Below are positions 12,825 through 23,592 of a stretch of 64,000 nucleotides of DNA, one piece after another. The notes beneath the pieces were generated by a model, which saw nothing but the letters and a program-made list of their open reading frames with translations, did no database searches and was not told the origin of the DNA. The position numbers and the translations under genes are program-made. Positions within the stretch are counted from its first letter, which is position 1. Each line of letters starts with the position of its first letter. Source of the DNA: Mastigias papua (Eukaryota; Cnidaria; Scyphozoa; Rhizostomeae; Mastigiidae); NCBI GenBank assembly GCA_964019165.1, contig OZ025267.1, forward strand, positions 10,466,389 through 10,530,388. The letters run 5' to 3'.

Positions 12825-14150
12825 TTCGGTAGGTCATCGCAGTCTGATATGCCTGTGACGTCTTTTATCATATTATTGCAAGCACAAAGGCATTCAAATC
12901 CTTCAAATAAAGGAAGAACTTAGGCCAGTGGTCTACAAATAGAGTATGTCCTGTCCTTTTGTCAATACCATGAAGACACGACTGGAGAAAATAGTACAAT
13001 GAAAAATAACTGAGATATCAATCTAACGTTCTACGGAATCGATGACAAAACTTATAAACGTTTCGTCCCAGTCACTACGCAATATCGACATAACGCTTTG
13101 TTCTTGCCTTCGCCATCGAGCGAGCACTTAGCATTCCTAACCATCTATAACTATAGATTCGGAGTCTCCTTCGCAGTGTATTGGTCATTTGCGGAATGTC
13201 AAATGCAGCTAATGAGCATAGATACTGGCTTGCGATAAACACTGCAAAGGGCTGCCCATAAAGAATGTCCGGTTGTTAGGTGGCAAGACTCACTTCTTAT
13301 ATGTGAATATACCCCACACCACAAGTCAGAGTCACCCTGAAGGATTCGAAGCAAGACTCAAGATTCTAAATCAAAAATTCAAAGAAGTAGTACTGACTAG
13401 CAATCGGAAAGGATTCTCTTCGATTGTAGAGGACTGTAAAACACGATAACATGCGAAACTTACTGACATATGGAAAATCTAACTACGTCTCAGTTTCTCA
13501 AGCGTTCGTCTGGTCCAGCGTTCTTGTTTGTTGAACTGATTTGATTTACGTCCGGCAATTATGCTTATGCACAGTGGACTGGGGCCTGGAAATTTCGAAA
13601 ATTGGCCCCCCTCAAGGTTTGTATTTGCTTCAATGAGTCTTAAAATAGAAAGAAAATTCATTGCAGAAAAGCAAAAATCAAAGCGAAAGCTTGATTTTCT
13701 CCAACGTTATAGCAGTTTGAATCTCAGCAAATCACCTATATGTTGGTGGTCCACTTGCATATTATGTCCTGAGTTGCCAGAACTTGTAATGTGACATTTC
13801 TCCAGAAAAATTGAAAATTAAGCTTTTTCGTCATTTTCATTTATGAAATGAACAGCTAGAAGCATAGTTTTTGGATTTTAAGTTTAGGTAGTTTCTAATT
13901 CGCTAAATGGCAAGAATGTCCCTGCTTTCTAAGCAAAATTGATTAAAAAGATAGCAAATTCTGCGTAAAACGTCACATTTTTTGACAATAATTTCATACA
14001 TTAGGGGAAAATCTCGAATTGCCATAAGCCAGATATAGTAAAGTACACATTTCCTGAAAGAATGGAATTTTAGCTGTTATTTGTCTGGCCTATGGCATCT
14101 CCATAAAAACAGATTTGACTGGGAAGTAAGAAAGTCTACTATGGCCGGTC
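12825..14150. other. Region upstream of the cadherin gene
   Basis: This holds the presumed 5' untranslated region and promoter of the minus-strand cadherin, but I see no convincing TATA box, initiator or upstream exon. Short open frames (13479-13661 minus, 13561-13794 plus) lack recognisable motifs. Confidence 0.4.
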
Positions 14151-14154
14151 TCAA

Positions 14155-14551
14155 AAATTGATGAAATTAGTATTCCCTCTAGTCCAAAAGTAAAGCTTGA
14201 GGCAGCTCGTTCATCCTTCTATTTTCAAGGAGCACTAGCTTTTAACAATTTACCTAGAGAACTTTGAACTGAAAGCAGTCCTTCAAAATTTAAAGTCTTA
14301 CTAAATAAACTTTAATCGAGGAAACCTTGTTAGCCAGCTATCTGCTCGAAGCGCCTCATGGAGCGTCTTCAATTTATATATATTTATATTTGTTTCTACT
14401 TATTTTAAGTAAAATACCAATTTCAAATTTTTAATCATCTTACTTAAAATTTTTTCTATTTAGCTTTTTGTTTTACAGGACTACTTTGAAAACAGTGTAA
14501 ATGTTTTGCTATATTGTACAACTGACTGCATTATCCTGTATAAATATTTGA
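14155..14551 (+). mobile_element. CR1/L2-like LINE 3' end
   Basis: Broken translation from about 14175 resembles the C-terminal tail of CR1/L2-like LINEs, with an AFNNLP-type motif (equivalent to WNxLP) and a SKFKVLLN-type tail. An AT-rich 3' untranslated stretch ends in CCTGTATAAATATTTGAC and runs into the (AAT)n tract. This LINE's own 3' repeat tail may have seeded the microsatellite later targeted by the RLE retrotransposons. Only the last few dozen codons remain. Confidence 0.5.
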
Positions 14552-14578
14552 CAATAATAATAATAATAATAATAATAA
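14552..14578. repeat. (TAA)n microsatellite, 5' flank of element A
   Basis: About nine AAT/TAA units. It is the left boundary of retrotransposon A and possibly the 3' tail of the LINE to its left. Confidence 0.9.
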
Positions 14579-14580
14579 AA

Positions 14581-14621
14581 CCCCGAGACCATGAAACTCC
14601 GGGTTGGTGTCCGGCGGGGGC
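14581..14621 (+). ncRNA. Conserved leader hairpin of element A
   Basis: CCCCG pairs with CGGGG around an inner CCGGG/TCCGG stem. The same hairpin occurs at 23197-23236 in E and 27690-27729 in F with a few substitutions in loops. It lies just before the ORF start. Confidence 0.5.
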
Positions 14622-14643
14622 TATTCTACCACCTCATGTCAAC

Positions 14644-17600
14644 ATGAACGTACAACCTACCAGAATTTCATACCGCATCGCTCGTCGCGCGGGTTACCAA
14701 GGAGCGCGTCCCTCAGTGAGTGATCAGGCTGAGGTCGAAAAGTTAGCTACTGATCTCCCCTCCCGAGAAAATGTAGATGGTAACTCAAATGGGAGCTACT
14801 CTCAACAGAGCCCACCTGCAGCAGTATCAAGTCCTATTTGTAACCAACAAACGAAAGGTAAACGACACAAATGGACACGTGAGGAATACAAAGAAGTGAT
14901 GCTATGTTACTACAAAGCACAAGCAGAGCCCTTGAAAGATAATATCACAAAGGAGACGTATAGAATTTGGCGACAAAGAAATCCAAATGCTAGACCAAAT
15001 ATGGATGCAAACAAGATAGCCAGTCAGAGGCGATATATAGAAAAGAACAACAAATTAACAACAATTGAGATAGATCAAATTAAAGTATATATAGAACAAG
15101 AAAGTCGTTACATGAATGAAAATACGAATGAGAATAACGAAACTATTGTTGAAGAATACGACCAACAGGCTGAAGGAGAAGTATTGACAGTGGGAATCAA
15201 CAAACATGCAGCATTTGTAATTGATTCAAGTGAATTAGCAGAGGAAATTTTCAGTAAGTATGCAGATCTTGAATATATCGAAGTAAAGGACAGACCACCC
15301 TTACCTAAATTGCCCCTTACCAAACAGCATAAAGCACTAATCAATCAAAGTAATTCAGTTCTAGAAAATTATGTACCAGGAAAGTCACTCAATGAAATCG
15401 ACCGACTGTTATATGCAACAGGCTTTGTGATCTCTGATAGAGTAGGGAAGACACCAAAACAGCAAAGGCATCAAATATCGCATGCAAAACCTAAATGGCA
15501 AATTAGAATAGAGAAACAGATTGAGAAGATGAGAGGGGAACTGTCGTTCCTGACAGAAATGTCAAAAGAAGAGAACAATCTGAAAAAGTCAAGGAAAAGA
15601 GATGGGATTCAGAGGGAGTACAACATCAAAACAAAGAAAGATTCTGAAGCTATAATGGAAATCCTTAAAATGAAGATTCAAGCAAAAGCTCAGCGATTGC
15701 GAAGATATGCCAAGAGAAGCAAGCAATACAATCAAAACAGACTCTTTAACAATGATCGCAAGAAATTTTATAGGTCCCTGGGTAAAAAAGAAATAAAAGT
15801 AAAGAATCCACCGAGCAAAGAAGAGATAGAACAATTTTGGAGAGGCACCTTAGGAGAAGAAAAGCACCATAATGATAAAGCGCATTGGATAACTCGAGAA
15901 GAAGCAAAATACGCACATGTAGAGAGCCAAACATGGAATTTAATAACGAAGGAAGACGTTCATAATGCCATTAAAAAATCAAGTAATTGGAAGTCTCCAG
16001 GTGTAGACGTAATACCAAATTTTTGGCTAAAACAACTATCAGCAACTCATGATGCACTAGCAACTGCATTTAATAAAGCGATTGACAACCCAGAAGATTT
16101 ACCAGAGTGGTTTACTACAGCTCGCACTTTTCTTATACCTAAAAATGGTGAAAGTGATAAACCAAAGAATTACAGGCCAATAGCTTGCTTACCTACATTA
16201 TATAAAGTATTGACTTCAATCTTGTCAGAGCGCAGCTATAAACATATCCTATCCAATAACATATTACCGGAAGAGCAAAAAGGTTGTGCAAGAAATTCAT
16301 ATGGATGCAAAGATCAACTTCTTTTGAACAAAGCAATACTTGAAGATTGCAAGAGGAAGAAGAAAAACTTAAATGTAGCTTGGATAGATTACAGAAAAGC
16401 TTACGATAGTGTTCCACATAGTTGGATTTTGAAAACAATGTCAATCTATAAATTTAACCACAAAATGGTAAATTTCATGGAGAAATCAATGAAGTCATGG
16501 AATACTACAATGTATCTGAATCATGTTCAAGGTCTTTTGACAACAGGCAAGATCAGTATCAAACAAGGGATATTTCAAGGGGATTATCTCTCACCTTTAT
16601 TACTCTGTTTAGCATTAGTGCCGTTAACATTAGAAATTAATGCCAGTGGATATGGATACAAGATGAACAAAAATAGTGTGCCAATTAGTAACCTGCTGTA
16701 TATGGACGATCTAAAACTCTACGCGTCCAACGATGATCAACAGCAAAGAGAATTAAAAATTGTAGAGCAATTTAGCGAGGACATCAAAATGAATTTTTGC
16801 TTGGATAAATGTGCAAAGGCATCATTCAAACAGGGTAAGCTTATCAGCACTGGCAATATTGAGCTGGATCAAGAAGCAACTATAAGTGAATTAGACCCGA
16901 ATAGCGGATATAAATACCAATTAGTAGATGAAAGTGATGGCATACAACATACTAAAATGAAAGAGAAAATCAGAAAGGAATATTGCAGAAAAGTGCGACT
17001 AATATTGAGATCAGAGTTAAATGGAAAAAACAAAATAGAAGCGATAAACAGTTTGGCAATACCTGTTGTTCAATATAGTTTTGGCGTAATAGATTGGAAA
17101 TATTCTGAGCTAAAAAAACTTGACTCAAAGACAAGGAAAATCTTAACAATGCATGGGATATTACACCCAAAATCCGATGTTGACAGAATTTACATAGCCA
17201 GAAAAGAAGGAGGAAGAGGACTAATAGAAATAGAGAGTGCATATAAAGTAGCTATAGTTGGGCTTAACCACTATCTTGAAAACAAGAACACTTTGTCTAG
17301 CAATATGATTATTATGCATGAGAAGACAAAACTAAAGTATTTAATTAGTAAAACTGCCAAAACTATCGAAACAGAAATGACAGATTTGAAATTTACACCT
17401 AGTACAAACAACACATCAGCAGAAAATGCAAAAGTACTAAAACAAGAAATAAAGAAAGAACTTGTTAAGAGGAAGAATAGTAGATGGCGTAGTAAACAGT
17501 TGCATGGAAAGTACCCTTCGCTTATTGGGGAACCACATGTTGATTCTCAAAATACAAACAATTGGCTCAGATCAGACATCAAAGGAGAAACAGAGGGATT

Positions 17601-17691
17601 ATTGACAGCAGCGCAAGACCAAGCTCTATACACGCGAAATTATCAGAAAAATATAGTTGGCAATGAAATTGATAGTAGATGCAGAATATGA
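14644..17691 (+). pseudogene. Reverse transcriptase/RLE polyprotein of element A, truncated by a stop
   Basis: The first ATG after the leader is at 14644 (the open frame upstream of it is microsatellite). The 1015 codons encode a Myb/SANT-like N-terminal DNA-binding segment (KWTREEY then VMLCYY), a basic coiled linker, and a complete reverse transcriptase. RT landmarks are NWKSPGVDVIP, DYRKAYDSVPH, FQGDYLSP and the YMDD active-site box. The thumb region follows. The frame then stops with TGA exactly where the second cysteine of the CCHC knuckle should be (CRI-stop). Compared with element F, about 180 C-terminal codons are cut off, including the endonuclease. The copy is therefore probably dead, although the RT itself is open. 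Confidence 0.88.
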
Positions 17692-18243
17692 TATAAGCAG
17701 TCCGAAACAATTGATCATATAATCTCAGGGTGTGAAGTATTAGCAAAGGTAGAATACATTGAAAGACACAATAAAGCTGCAGCATTTGTACACTGGAATA
17801 TTTGTAAAGATCTAGGAATCAAGACTGGAGACAATTGGTATGAGCACCAGCCAGACACTGTAACTAATACTGACACACATACAGTGCTGTGGGACATGGC
17901 AGTGCAAACTGAAAGACATATAAGTGCAAACAGGTCTGATATAATAATTTAAGATAAAGTAAATTCAATTTGCAAGCTGATAGACATGACTGTACCATGT
18001 GATAAGAATGTATCAAGCAAAGAAATAGAGAAGAAAAGCAAATATAAGGATCTTGAAATTGAAATACAACGGATGTGGAAAATGAAAACGGAAGTAATAC
18101 CCATTGTGATAGGAGCATTTGGTACCATCAAAATAAAAATGGTCAACAACATCAGAAACGTCTCAGAAAAAATAAATATTCAGTCTCTTCAAAAGACGTG
18201 CTTATTAGGGACTGCAAGGATCCTTCGTAAAGTACTTAGTATA
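17692..18243 (+). pseudogene. Decayed CCHC/RLE C-terminus of element A
   Basis: Reading on in the same frame gives the rest of the knuckle (HIISGC), then a WYEHQPD block and the endonuclease core as RSD-IIII, with a second stop (TAA at about 17950). After that come IDMTVPCD and VIPIVIGAFG and the terminal LLGTARILRKVL motif shared with F. The PD of the RLE core is changed to SD. The last 80 codons are open from 17986. Both stops are seen directly. Confidence 0.85.
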
Positions 18244-18335
18244 TGAACTTTGGGACATGAAATGCCTTAGGTGTATTGTTTACACCCGGCCAATGAAGAA
18301 GCAACCAGTACAAACTGTGACATTTAAGGAATAAC

Positions 18336-18378
<43 letters not shown>
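18336..18378. repeat. (TAA)n microsatellite between elements A and B
   Basis: About 14 TAA units. They form the 3' end of plus-strand element A and, read as (TTA)n, the 3' end of minus-strand element B. Confidence 0.95.
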
Positions 18379-18379
<1 letters not shown>

Positions 18380-19596
18380 TCTTTGTTTGAAACCTCATGA
18401 TATTAATGCAATCTAAGTATACAATCATACACCTCACTATATTAAGGCAGTGCATAATTGGCAAGTCTGCAACTTAAAAAAAAAAAAACAAAAACAAAAC
18501 AAAACAAAACAAAACAAAACAAAAACAAAAAAAAACAAACATTCTCAAATTGAAGTAAAGTAATAGCAATAGTAACTGTAATACTAAGGTAGTAAAATCA
18601 TAGTCAATAGTCCAGTAAATTAGGGTTAGTCCAAGGTTTATTTCGTCTACAAAAGATATAATAAGTACAACGTACTGCAATATTAATTGTTTTAGACAGG
18701 ATTTTATGTTTGGTAGTATCATCGAAGTTTAAGTCTCTGAGCATTGATGGAAAGGACTCAGAAGACGTTCCAAGTATTCCGAGAGCACTCATGGAGAGAT
18801 TTATAAGTTTCACAGTAGAATAAGAATTTTGGAGGTCAGCAATAAGAGGGAGATATTTAGTAGCCTTACGGTCACTATTTATCTGTATATTTGATTCAAA
18901 GCCAACAGTGACTTCTAGCAGGTAAACGCATGAACTGTTACTTACTAAGACTAGGTCTGGACGAAGAGAATCGCCAGTTATCAAAGAAGGAGATGGAAAA
19001 AAGGGAAGATCTGCATATAATGTGCTATTGACTACTGATGAGAGAGTTTTCGCAAGATGTAAAAGGACGGAATTATGACGCCAGGTATATCTACCATCTT
19101 GAAGATAGGATTTGCAACTGGAAACAACATGTTGAAGAGTCTCAGATTGGAAGCAGAAAGAGCATGCAGATATGGGGGAGAGGGACCATTTGCATAGATT
19201 CTTCTTAGTAGGAAGAGTATTATTGATATACTTAACTATAAAGTTAAAGATGTTTCTAGGCATATTGCAATGAACCTTAGTCCAAAGATGACGAGTATGC
19301 TTACTTCCTTGAAGGAGTATAGAGGATAGGACGAAGCCTTGTGACTTTAGTTCATGGCGGATAAGATCTTCATTGTCATCTCGAATAGCAGTTAAAACTT
19401 GTTTTGTATTGCGATATTGATCATATTGTATATTGCAGCCAGAGCTAGTCAGGGACCAAAGAGCATTTATATCAGTGTTTGGAGATGACTTAAGTGCATT
19501 TCTCATAACTACTTGGCATTGAGCAAATTTTGTGGATGGAAGAATGAGGCTTATACCATATTTCGATTTTGATAAAACAAGAGTACTAAGGGTGGC
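18379..19596 (-). mobile_element. RLE non-LTR retrotransposon B, 5'-truncated
   Basis: This minus-strand copy belongs to the same family as C. It is truncated within the ORF so that the coding frame begins directly at the (ATT)n tract on its 5' side. Its 3' untranslated region has a CAAAA-rich block (18478-18535) and the family motif CAATCATACACCTCACTA (18422-18439). It ends in (TTA)n. Confidence 0.88.
18604..19596 (-). pseudogene. C-terminal CCHC/RLE part of element B polyprotein
   Basis: About 330 codons without stops match the last third of element C. After the thumb region comes a knuckle, ACSFCFQSETLQHVVSSC, followed by GRYTWRHNSVL and the endonuclease core SLRPDLVLV with an acidic LLEVTVGFE. 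The shared tail ends CTYYIFCRRNKPW. An internal ATG at 19506 exists, but homology continues upstream (STLVLSKSKYG) to the (ATT)n junction. Reverse transcriptase is absent, so this is a dead-on-arrival copy rather than a small gene. Confidence 0.9.

Positions 19597-19662
<66 letters not shown>
19597..19662. repeat. (AAT)n microsatellite between elements B and C
   Basis: About 22 AAT units. It is the 5' truncation boundary of B and the 3' boundary of C. Confidence 0.95.
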
Positions 19663-22621
19663 TTTTTTTTTTTAAAACTTCGAATTTATAAAATATATCA
19701 ACTAAATACTACAATCATACGTCTCACTAAATTAGGCAACGTACAACTGGCTGTCAGGTATACTAAACAAGCATAGATTACATAAAAATATATAAAGTAG
19801 ATAACATCAATATTAACGAGTATAGAACAAAAAAAAACAAAAACAAAAACAAAATTAAATAAAAATAAAAATAATAATAATAATGATTTCATATTTCTAA
19901 TAAGTCGGGCTTTGTCCATGATTTATTGCGGCAACAGAATATAAAGTAAGTACATCTAATAGTGATGTTGATAAGTTGGGACAGAATGTGTTTTTGTGAA
20001 TTGTTATTAAAACCTAAAGATTTGAGAAGGTTAATAAAAGATTCAGAGGACGCACCAATAGTACCAACGGCACCTAGCGAAAGGTTAATAAATGAGACTT
20101 GATTATATTTTGAGAGTAAAGTTTGTCTTAGAGGATAATATTTAGAGGCCTTACGATCACTATTGATTTTGATATTAGTTTCAAAGCCAATGGTGAGCTC
20201 AAGAATATATAAGATGTTATCGTTAGTGAGTAATATAAGGTCAGGCCGGAAGGAACTACCTGTGATAATAGAAGGGGATAGAAAAGAGTTAAGATCAGCG
20301 TACAGTGAACAATCTGGTATTACAGACAGGGACTTGGCTATGAAATTAAGAACAGAATCGTGTCTCCAAGTATATCTTCCGTGTTCAAGGTACATCTTGC
20401 AACTAGATACAATATGTTGTAAAGTTTCGGACTGAAGACAGAAAGAACATGCTGATGATTGAACAATGGACCATTTACAGAGGTTTTTGCGAGTGGCTAG
20501 AGTGTTATTTAAATATTTAAGAGTGAAGTTAAAGATGTTCTTTGGCATTTTCTGATGAACAATTGACCATAGTGTAGTAGTAGATTGAGAAGCAAATTTA
20601 AGGATGGATGAAATAACTAATCCCTGCGATGTTAAGTCATTTGTAATACGATGTTGGTGATGGCTTTGAATAGATTTGAGAACTTGCTTGGTGTTTCTGT
20701 ATTGATCATATTGGATGTTAGTAAAGGTATTTGAATCATGCCATAAAGATTGAATATCAGAGTTAGGAGAAGATTTCAAAGCGTTTCGAATTATAGTTTG
20801 GCACTGAATGAACTTCGTTGAGGGAAGAATGAGATTTAAGCCATAGTTTGATTTGCTGATAATGAGAGTACTTAAAGTGGCGCTAATTGGTAGTTCAAAC
20901 CATCCTCGCACATACTTTCCAACAATGTTATCCAGGTTTTCAACTACCCATGTTTTGCTTAGGTCTGCTATAGTAAAATGCCAAGAGATCTTAGAGAGAA
21001 CAAAGCGATGGTAAAGTAGAAGTTTATTCTTTGGATGGCAAGGAGTATTATCAATTTTAGTTAATAAGTCAGTAATGGTATCCAAAAGAATAGTTTTATG
21101 TTCAAAATTCTGCATAGAGAAAGAGAAATATCGACCAAGATACTTAAATGACTCACCGATTTTAACAGTAGGCACAAGATCTTTATTAATAATGAGTTTA
21201 GGAAGGAACTGTACAGATGAAGTTGCAGATTTCTTAATTCCAAATGAAGAACATTTGTCTACACGAATTATCATGTCAGCCCAAGTACACCATCTCGAGA
21301 AGTGATGTAGCAATAGTTGGTTTTCATGTTCTAGGCTGGTAATAACGGCTGCGTCATCGGCAAATTGAAACCAGTGCAGTGGATTGAGAGAATTTGTGGA
21401 AAAGCCAAATTGAGTGAACTTGGGATCAGATATATATCTAATAAAGGTATTAAAGCATAGGTTAAAGGTTAATGGGCTGAGACAGTCCCCCTGAAGAACG
21501 CCCCGGCCCACCTTAATGAATGGAGTTCGAAATGATTTGGTAACAATTGATGTGCGAAAATTAGAGTAAAGATTGCCAATTATTGTCTGAATGTGTAATG
21601 GGATATGATGGTATTGTAGCACTTCCTGAATAAGATTGTGGTGGACTTCACCAAATGCGTTCTTGAGATCTAGCAACGTGATGACAAGTGATCGCTGTTT
21701 CAACCTTGCTTTATTTATGATATTTGCCATTTGAGAAGTATGTTCAAATGTACCTGTTAGTTTAGGAAGGAAACCTTTCTGGATTTTGTGCTCAATAAAA
21801 TTATTAGAGCTCAAAAAGGAAAATAACGAGTCGCGGATGCAAGAAGTAAAGATTTTGAGAGGAATACTTTCAAGTGTTATTGGCCTAAAGTTGGCTGGGT
21901 CTGATATATCACCTTTCTTGTGAACGAGGACTGTGCAAGCCTGTTTCCAATCATCAGGAATCTCACCCGATTTCCAAAGTAAGGAAAATACTTCTGTTAT
22001 GTACGTTCGGAGGTAGGGACAGCGTTTGAAAGGAATAATTGAAATCTTGTCAAGAGGACAAGGAGAACCAGAAGCTTTCATTCTACGGACAACCTTCGTT
22101 ATTTGTTGATACGTAGGTGGAGACATATTATATTGTACTGAAGGCTGAGGAAGGGAAGGAATCCAGCTTGGGATTTTGAAGCACTTTAACGGATGTCTCG
22201 CACGGAAAAAATCACGAAAGAAGTTTGTGCAAGCTGACATACTGAATGATGGAGAAGATGAGGTACTAGAGTCTAGCTTCGATTTTACATAATTCCAAAA
22301 GTTGTTTTGAATCCTGATATCGTGATTAAATTCAGAGAGTGGAACGTCGGCGGAAGTGCGTATAGTATTACGTAATAAACGAGAGACATACCTAATTTCG
22401 TTGGTAGAGGCCTGGGACTGTTTCAAAAATTTTAAACTAACTTTTAACGATCGTTTAGGCATGTCCTTGTATTTAGTTATCAACTGATCGCTAATAAAGT
22501 CCTCCGAGTAGCCAAACTTTTCTTTAAAGTAATTGTAAACCGTTGAGTTCATGAGTTTTATAGCGTCGTTGATATTCGACGAGTTAATTCCACAAATCGG
22601 GAACGAAACCATGAAATGTAA
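19663..22621 (-). mobile_element. RLE non-LTR retrotransposon C (minus-strand family), near full length
   Basis: A 907-codon ORF is followed by a roughly 225-base 3' untranslated region with the family motif CAATCATACGTCTCACTA (19712-19729), an A-rich (CAAAA)n block and an (ATT)n end. Only about ten bases separate the ATG from the 3' tail of element D. The 5' leader is therefore very short or truncated, and C seems to have inserted into the ATTATT tail of D. Confidence 0.88.
19889..22612 (-). CDS. Non-LTR retrotransposon polyprotein: RT, CCHC knuckle, restriction-like endonuclease (element C)
   Basis: This uninterrupted 907-codon ORF starts at an ATG. Residues about 180-430 are the reverse transcriptase: SGSPCPLDKISIIPF, NFRPITL, DLKNAFGEVHH, GVLQGDCLSP and the FADD box at 417-420. 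A thumb follows. A CCHC knuckle has C722, C725, H733 and C738. The restriction-like endonuclease has R750-H751, P790-D791 and acidic E805, typical of the R2/R4/NeSL/Hero assemblage. It would nick target DNA and prime reverse transcription there. No N-terminal C2H2 or Myb finger is seen, unlike R2, so the N-terminus may be incomplete. All catalytic signatures are intact; activity cannot be judged from sequence. Confidence 0.93.
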   Translation of the reverse strand: MVSFPICGINSSNINDAIKLMNSTVYNYFKEKFGYSEDFISDQLITKYKDMPKRSLKVSLKFLKQSQASTNEIRYVSRLLRNTIRTSADVPLSEFNHDIRIQNNFWNYVKSKLDSSTSSSPSFSMSACTNFFRDFFRARHPLKCFKIPSWIPSLPQPSVQYNMSPPTYQQITKVVRRMKASGSPCPLDKISIIPFKRCPYLRTYITEVFSLLWKSGEIPDDWKQACTVLVHKKGDISDPANFRPITLESIPLKIFTSCIRDSLFSFLSSNNFIEHKIQKGFLPKLTGTFEHTSQMANIINKARLKQRSLVITLLDLKNAFGEVHHNLIQEVLQYHHIPLHIQTIIGNLYSNFRTSIVTKSFRTPFIKVGRGVLQGDCLSPLTFNLCFNTFIRYISDPKFTQFGFSTNSLNPLHWFQFADDAAVITSLEHENQLLLHHFSRWCTWADMIIRVDKCSSFGIKKSATSSVQFLPKLIINKDLVPTVKIGESFKYLGRYFSFSMQNFEHKTILLDTITDLLTKIDNTPCHPKNKLLLYHRFVLSKISWHFTIADLSKTWVVENLDNIVGKYVRGWFELPISATLSTLIISKSNYGLNLILPSTKFIQCQTIIRNALKSSPNSDIQSLWHDSNTFTNIQYDQYRNTKQVLKSIQSHHQHRITNDLTSQGLVISSILKFASQSTTTLWSIVHQKMPKNIFNFTLKYLNNTLATRKNLCKWSIVQSSACSFCLQSETLQHIVSSCKMYLEHGRYTWRHDSVLNFIAKSLSVIPDCSLYADLNSFLSPSIITGSSFRPDLILLTNDNILYILELTIGFETNIKINSDRKASKYYPLRQTLLSKYNQVSFINLSLGAVGTIGASSESFINLLKSLGFNNNSQKHILSQLINITIRCTYFIFCCRNKSWTKPDLLEI

Positions 22622-23012
22622 ATAATGGAAACTTCATATTTTCAAATTCTCTACATACAATCATAAACCTCACTATGTCTAGGTAGTTTACAATTGGTCA
22701 ATACTATCGTTATAATGTAAGAAATTATAAAAAAAAAAAAAAAAAAAAAAACAACAACAACAAAAATGAAAACAACAACAACAACAACAATATCTCTAAG
22801 CAGCAATAATATAGCTTAATTAAATAAATAGAAGCTCTGGACTTTCCCATTCTTTCCCTCGTTTGCAAAACACGTAGTATGTAGATCGTATGGCAATGCC
22901 AGTTAATGTCCTTGTAATATAGTTTATATGTTTGTCGTCAAAACCAATCTCTTTGAGCATGATAAGAAAGTCATTAGACTGAAGAGAGAAGACTCCTAAA
23001 GTACTAATAGAC
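22622..23012 (-). mobile_element. RLE non-LTR retrotransposon D, severely 5'-truncated
   Basis: Only the last 64 or so codons survive (22820-23011), matching the C-terminus of B and C (STLGVF, STYYVFCKRG). After them come an A-rich/CAACAA block (22730-22790) and the family 3' motif CAATCATAAACCTCACTA (22658-22675). The 5' junction is again exactly at an (ATT)n tract. Confidence 0.85.

Positions 23013-23073
<61 letters not shown>
23013..23073. repeat. (TAA)n microsatellite between elements D and E
   Basis: About 20 units. It is the 5' flank shared by minus-strand D (its truncated 5' end) and plus-strand E (its intact 5' end). Confidence 0.95.
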
Positions 23074-23075
<2 letters not shown>

Positions 23076-23078
23076 GTC

Positions 23079-23240
23079 CTGGGTATGACGTAAAACTGCA
23101 ACCGGTTGTGGAGTTTCAACGTGGGATAATGAGGTTACCCTTTGCCACAACTACCTCCAGGTCACCCTTGAGCAAGGTGTAGTACCTGTCAGCTCTCCCC
23201 GAGACCTTGAAGTACCGGGTTGGCATCCGGCGGGGGTTAG
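23079..23240 (+). ncRNA. Structured 5' leader RNA of element E
   Basis: Nearly identical to 27571-27733 in F over about 160 bases. Visible pairings are CCTGG/CCAGG closing the first part, TTGTGG/CCACAA, GGG(A)TAA/TTACCC, a CAGGT/ACCTG arm enclosing CACC(C)TT/AAGGTG with a GAGC loop, and the CCCCG/CGGGG terminal hairpin. Conservation beyond the coding region in otherwise diverged copies suggests a functional RNA: a self-cleaving ribozyme, a translation element or a packaging element. It does not obviously match the HDV-like double pseudoknot known from R2 leaders. Confidence 0.55.
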
Positions 23241-23592
23241 TCTGTCTTATGGGTAGGGGGGACTCTTTAGTCTTGGTTGACAACCCTCCTAGGAGAAGGA
23301 AAACTCCGATTAAAAACCTGGACAAATGGATTATTGAAAGTATATGTCCGATAGTAGGGTAGATAATGCTCTTTACCTGTTATAAGCAAATTATCTAGTG
23401 GAGGCTACACGAACAATTGTACCCGTAACCTGAAGGTACCGCGCCGATATAGGTGAATGGCCACTGCGTAATGAGGTCACCAATCGCGGGATCTGGTAGA
23501 AGAGTGGCGACTCTATCATAATAAAGCCTTATCCAGAGTGCCGGGCAACCCTGGATGGACGTTTTATACCCGTGCGTTCAAATTCACACTAT

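Larger units (their letters stand above)
14579..18335 (+). mobile_element. RLE non-LTR retrotransposon A (plus-strand family)
   Basis: The element lies between two (TAA)n tracts and carries one long frame followed by a decayed C-terminus. It starts inside the conserved 5' leader (CCCCGAGACC hairpin at 14581-14620), so it lacks about 110 bases of leader present in E and F. The 3' untranslated region (about 18244-18335) runs directly into (TAA)n with no poly(A). Target choice and RLE domain architecture recall the R4/Dong group of non-LTR elements, which insert in TAA repeats; the clade assignment is inference. Confidence 0.85.

Noticed and set aside
18604..19506. Element B C-terminal frame as an independent 300-codon gene
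   Set aside because: Homology to element C extends upstream of its first ATG to the microsatellite junction, so it is a truncated retrotransposon.
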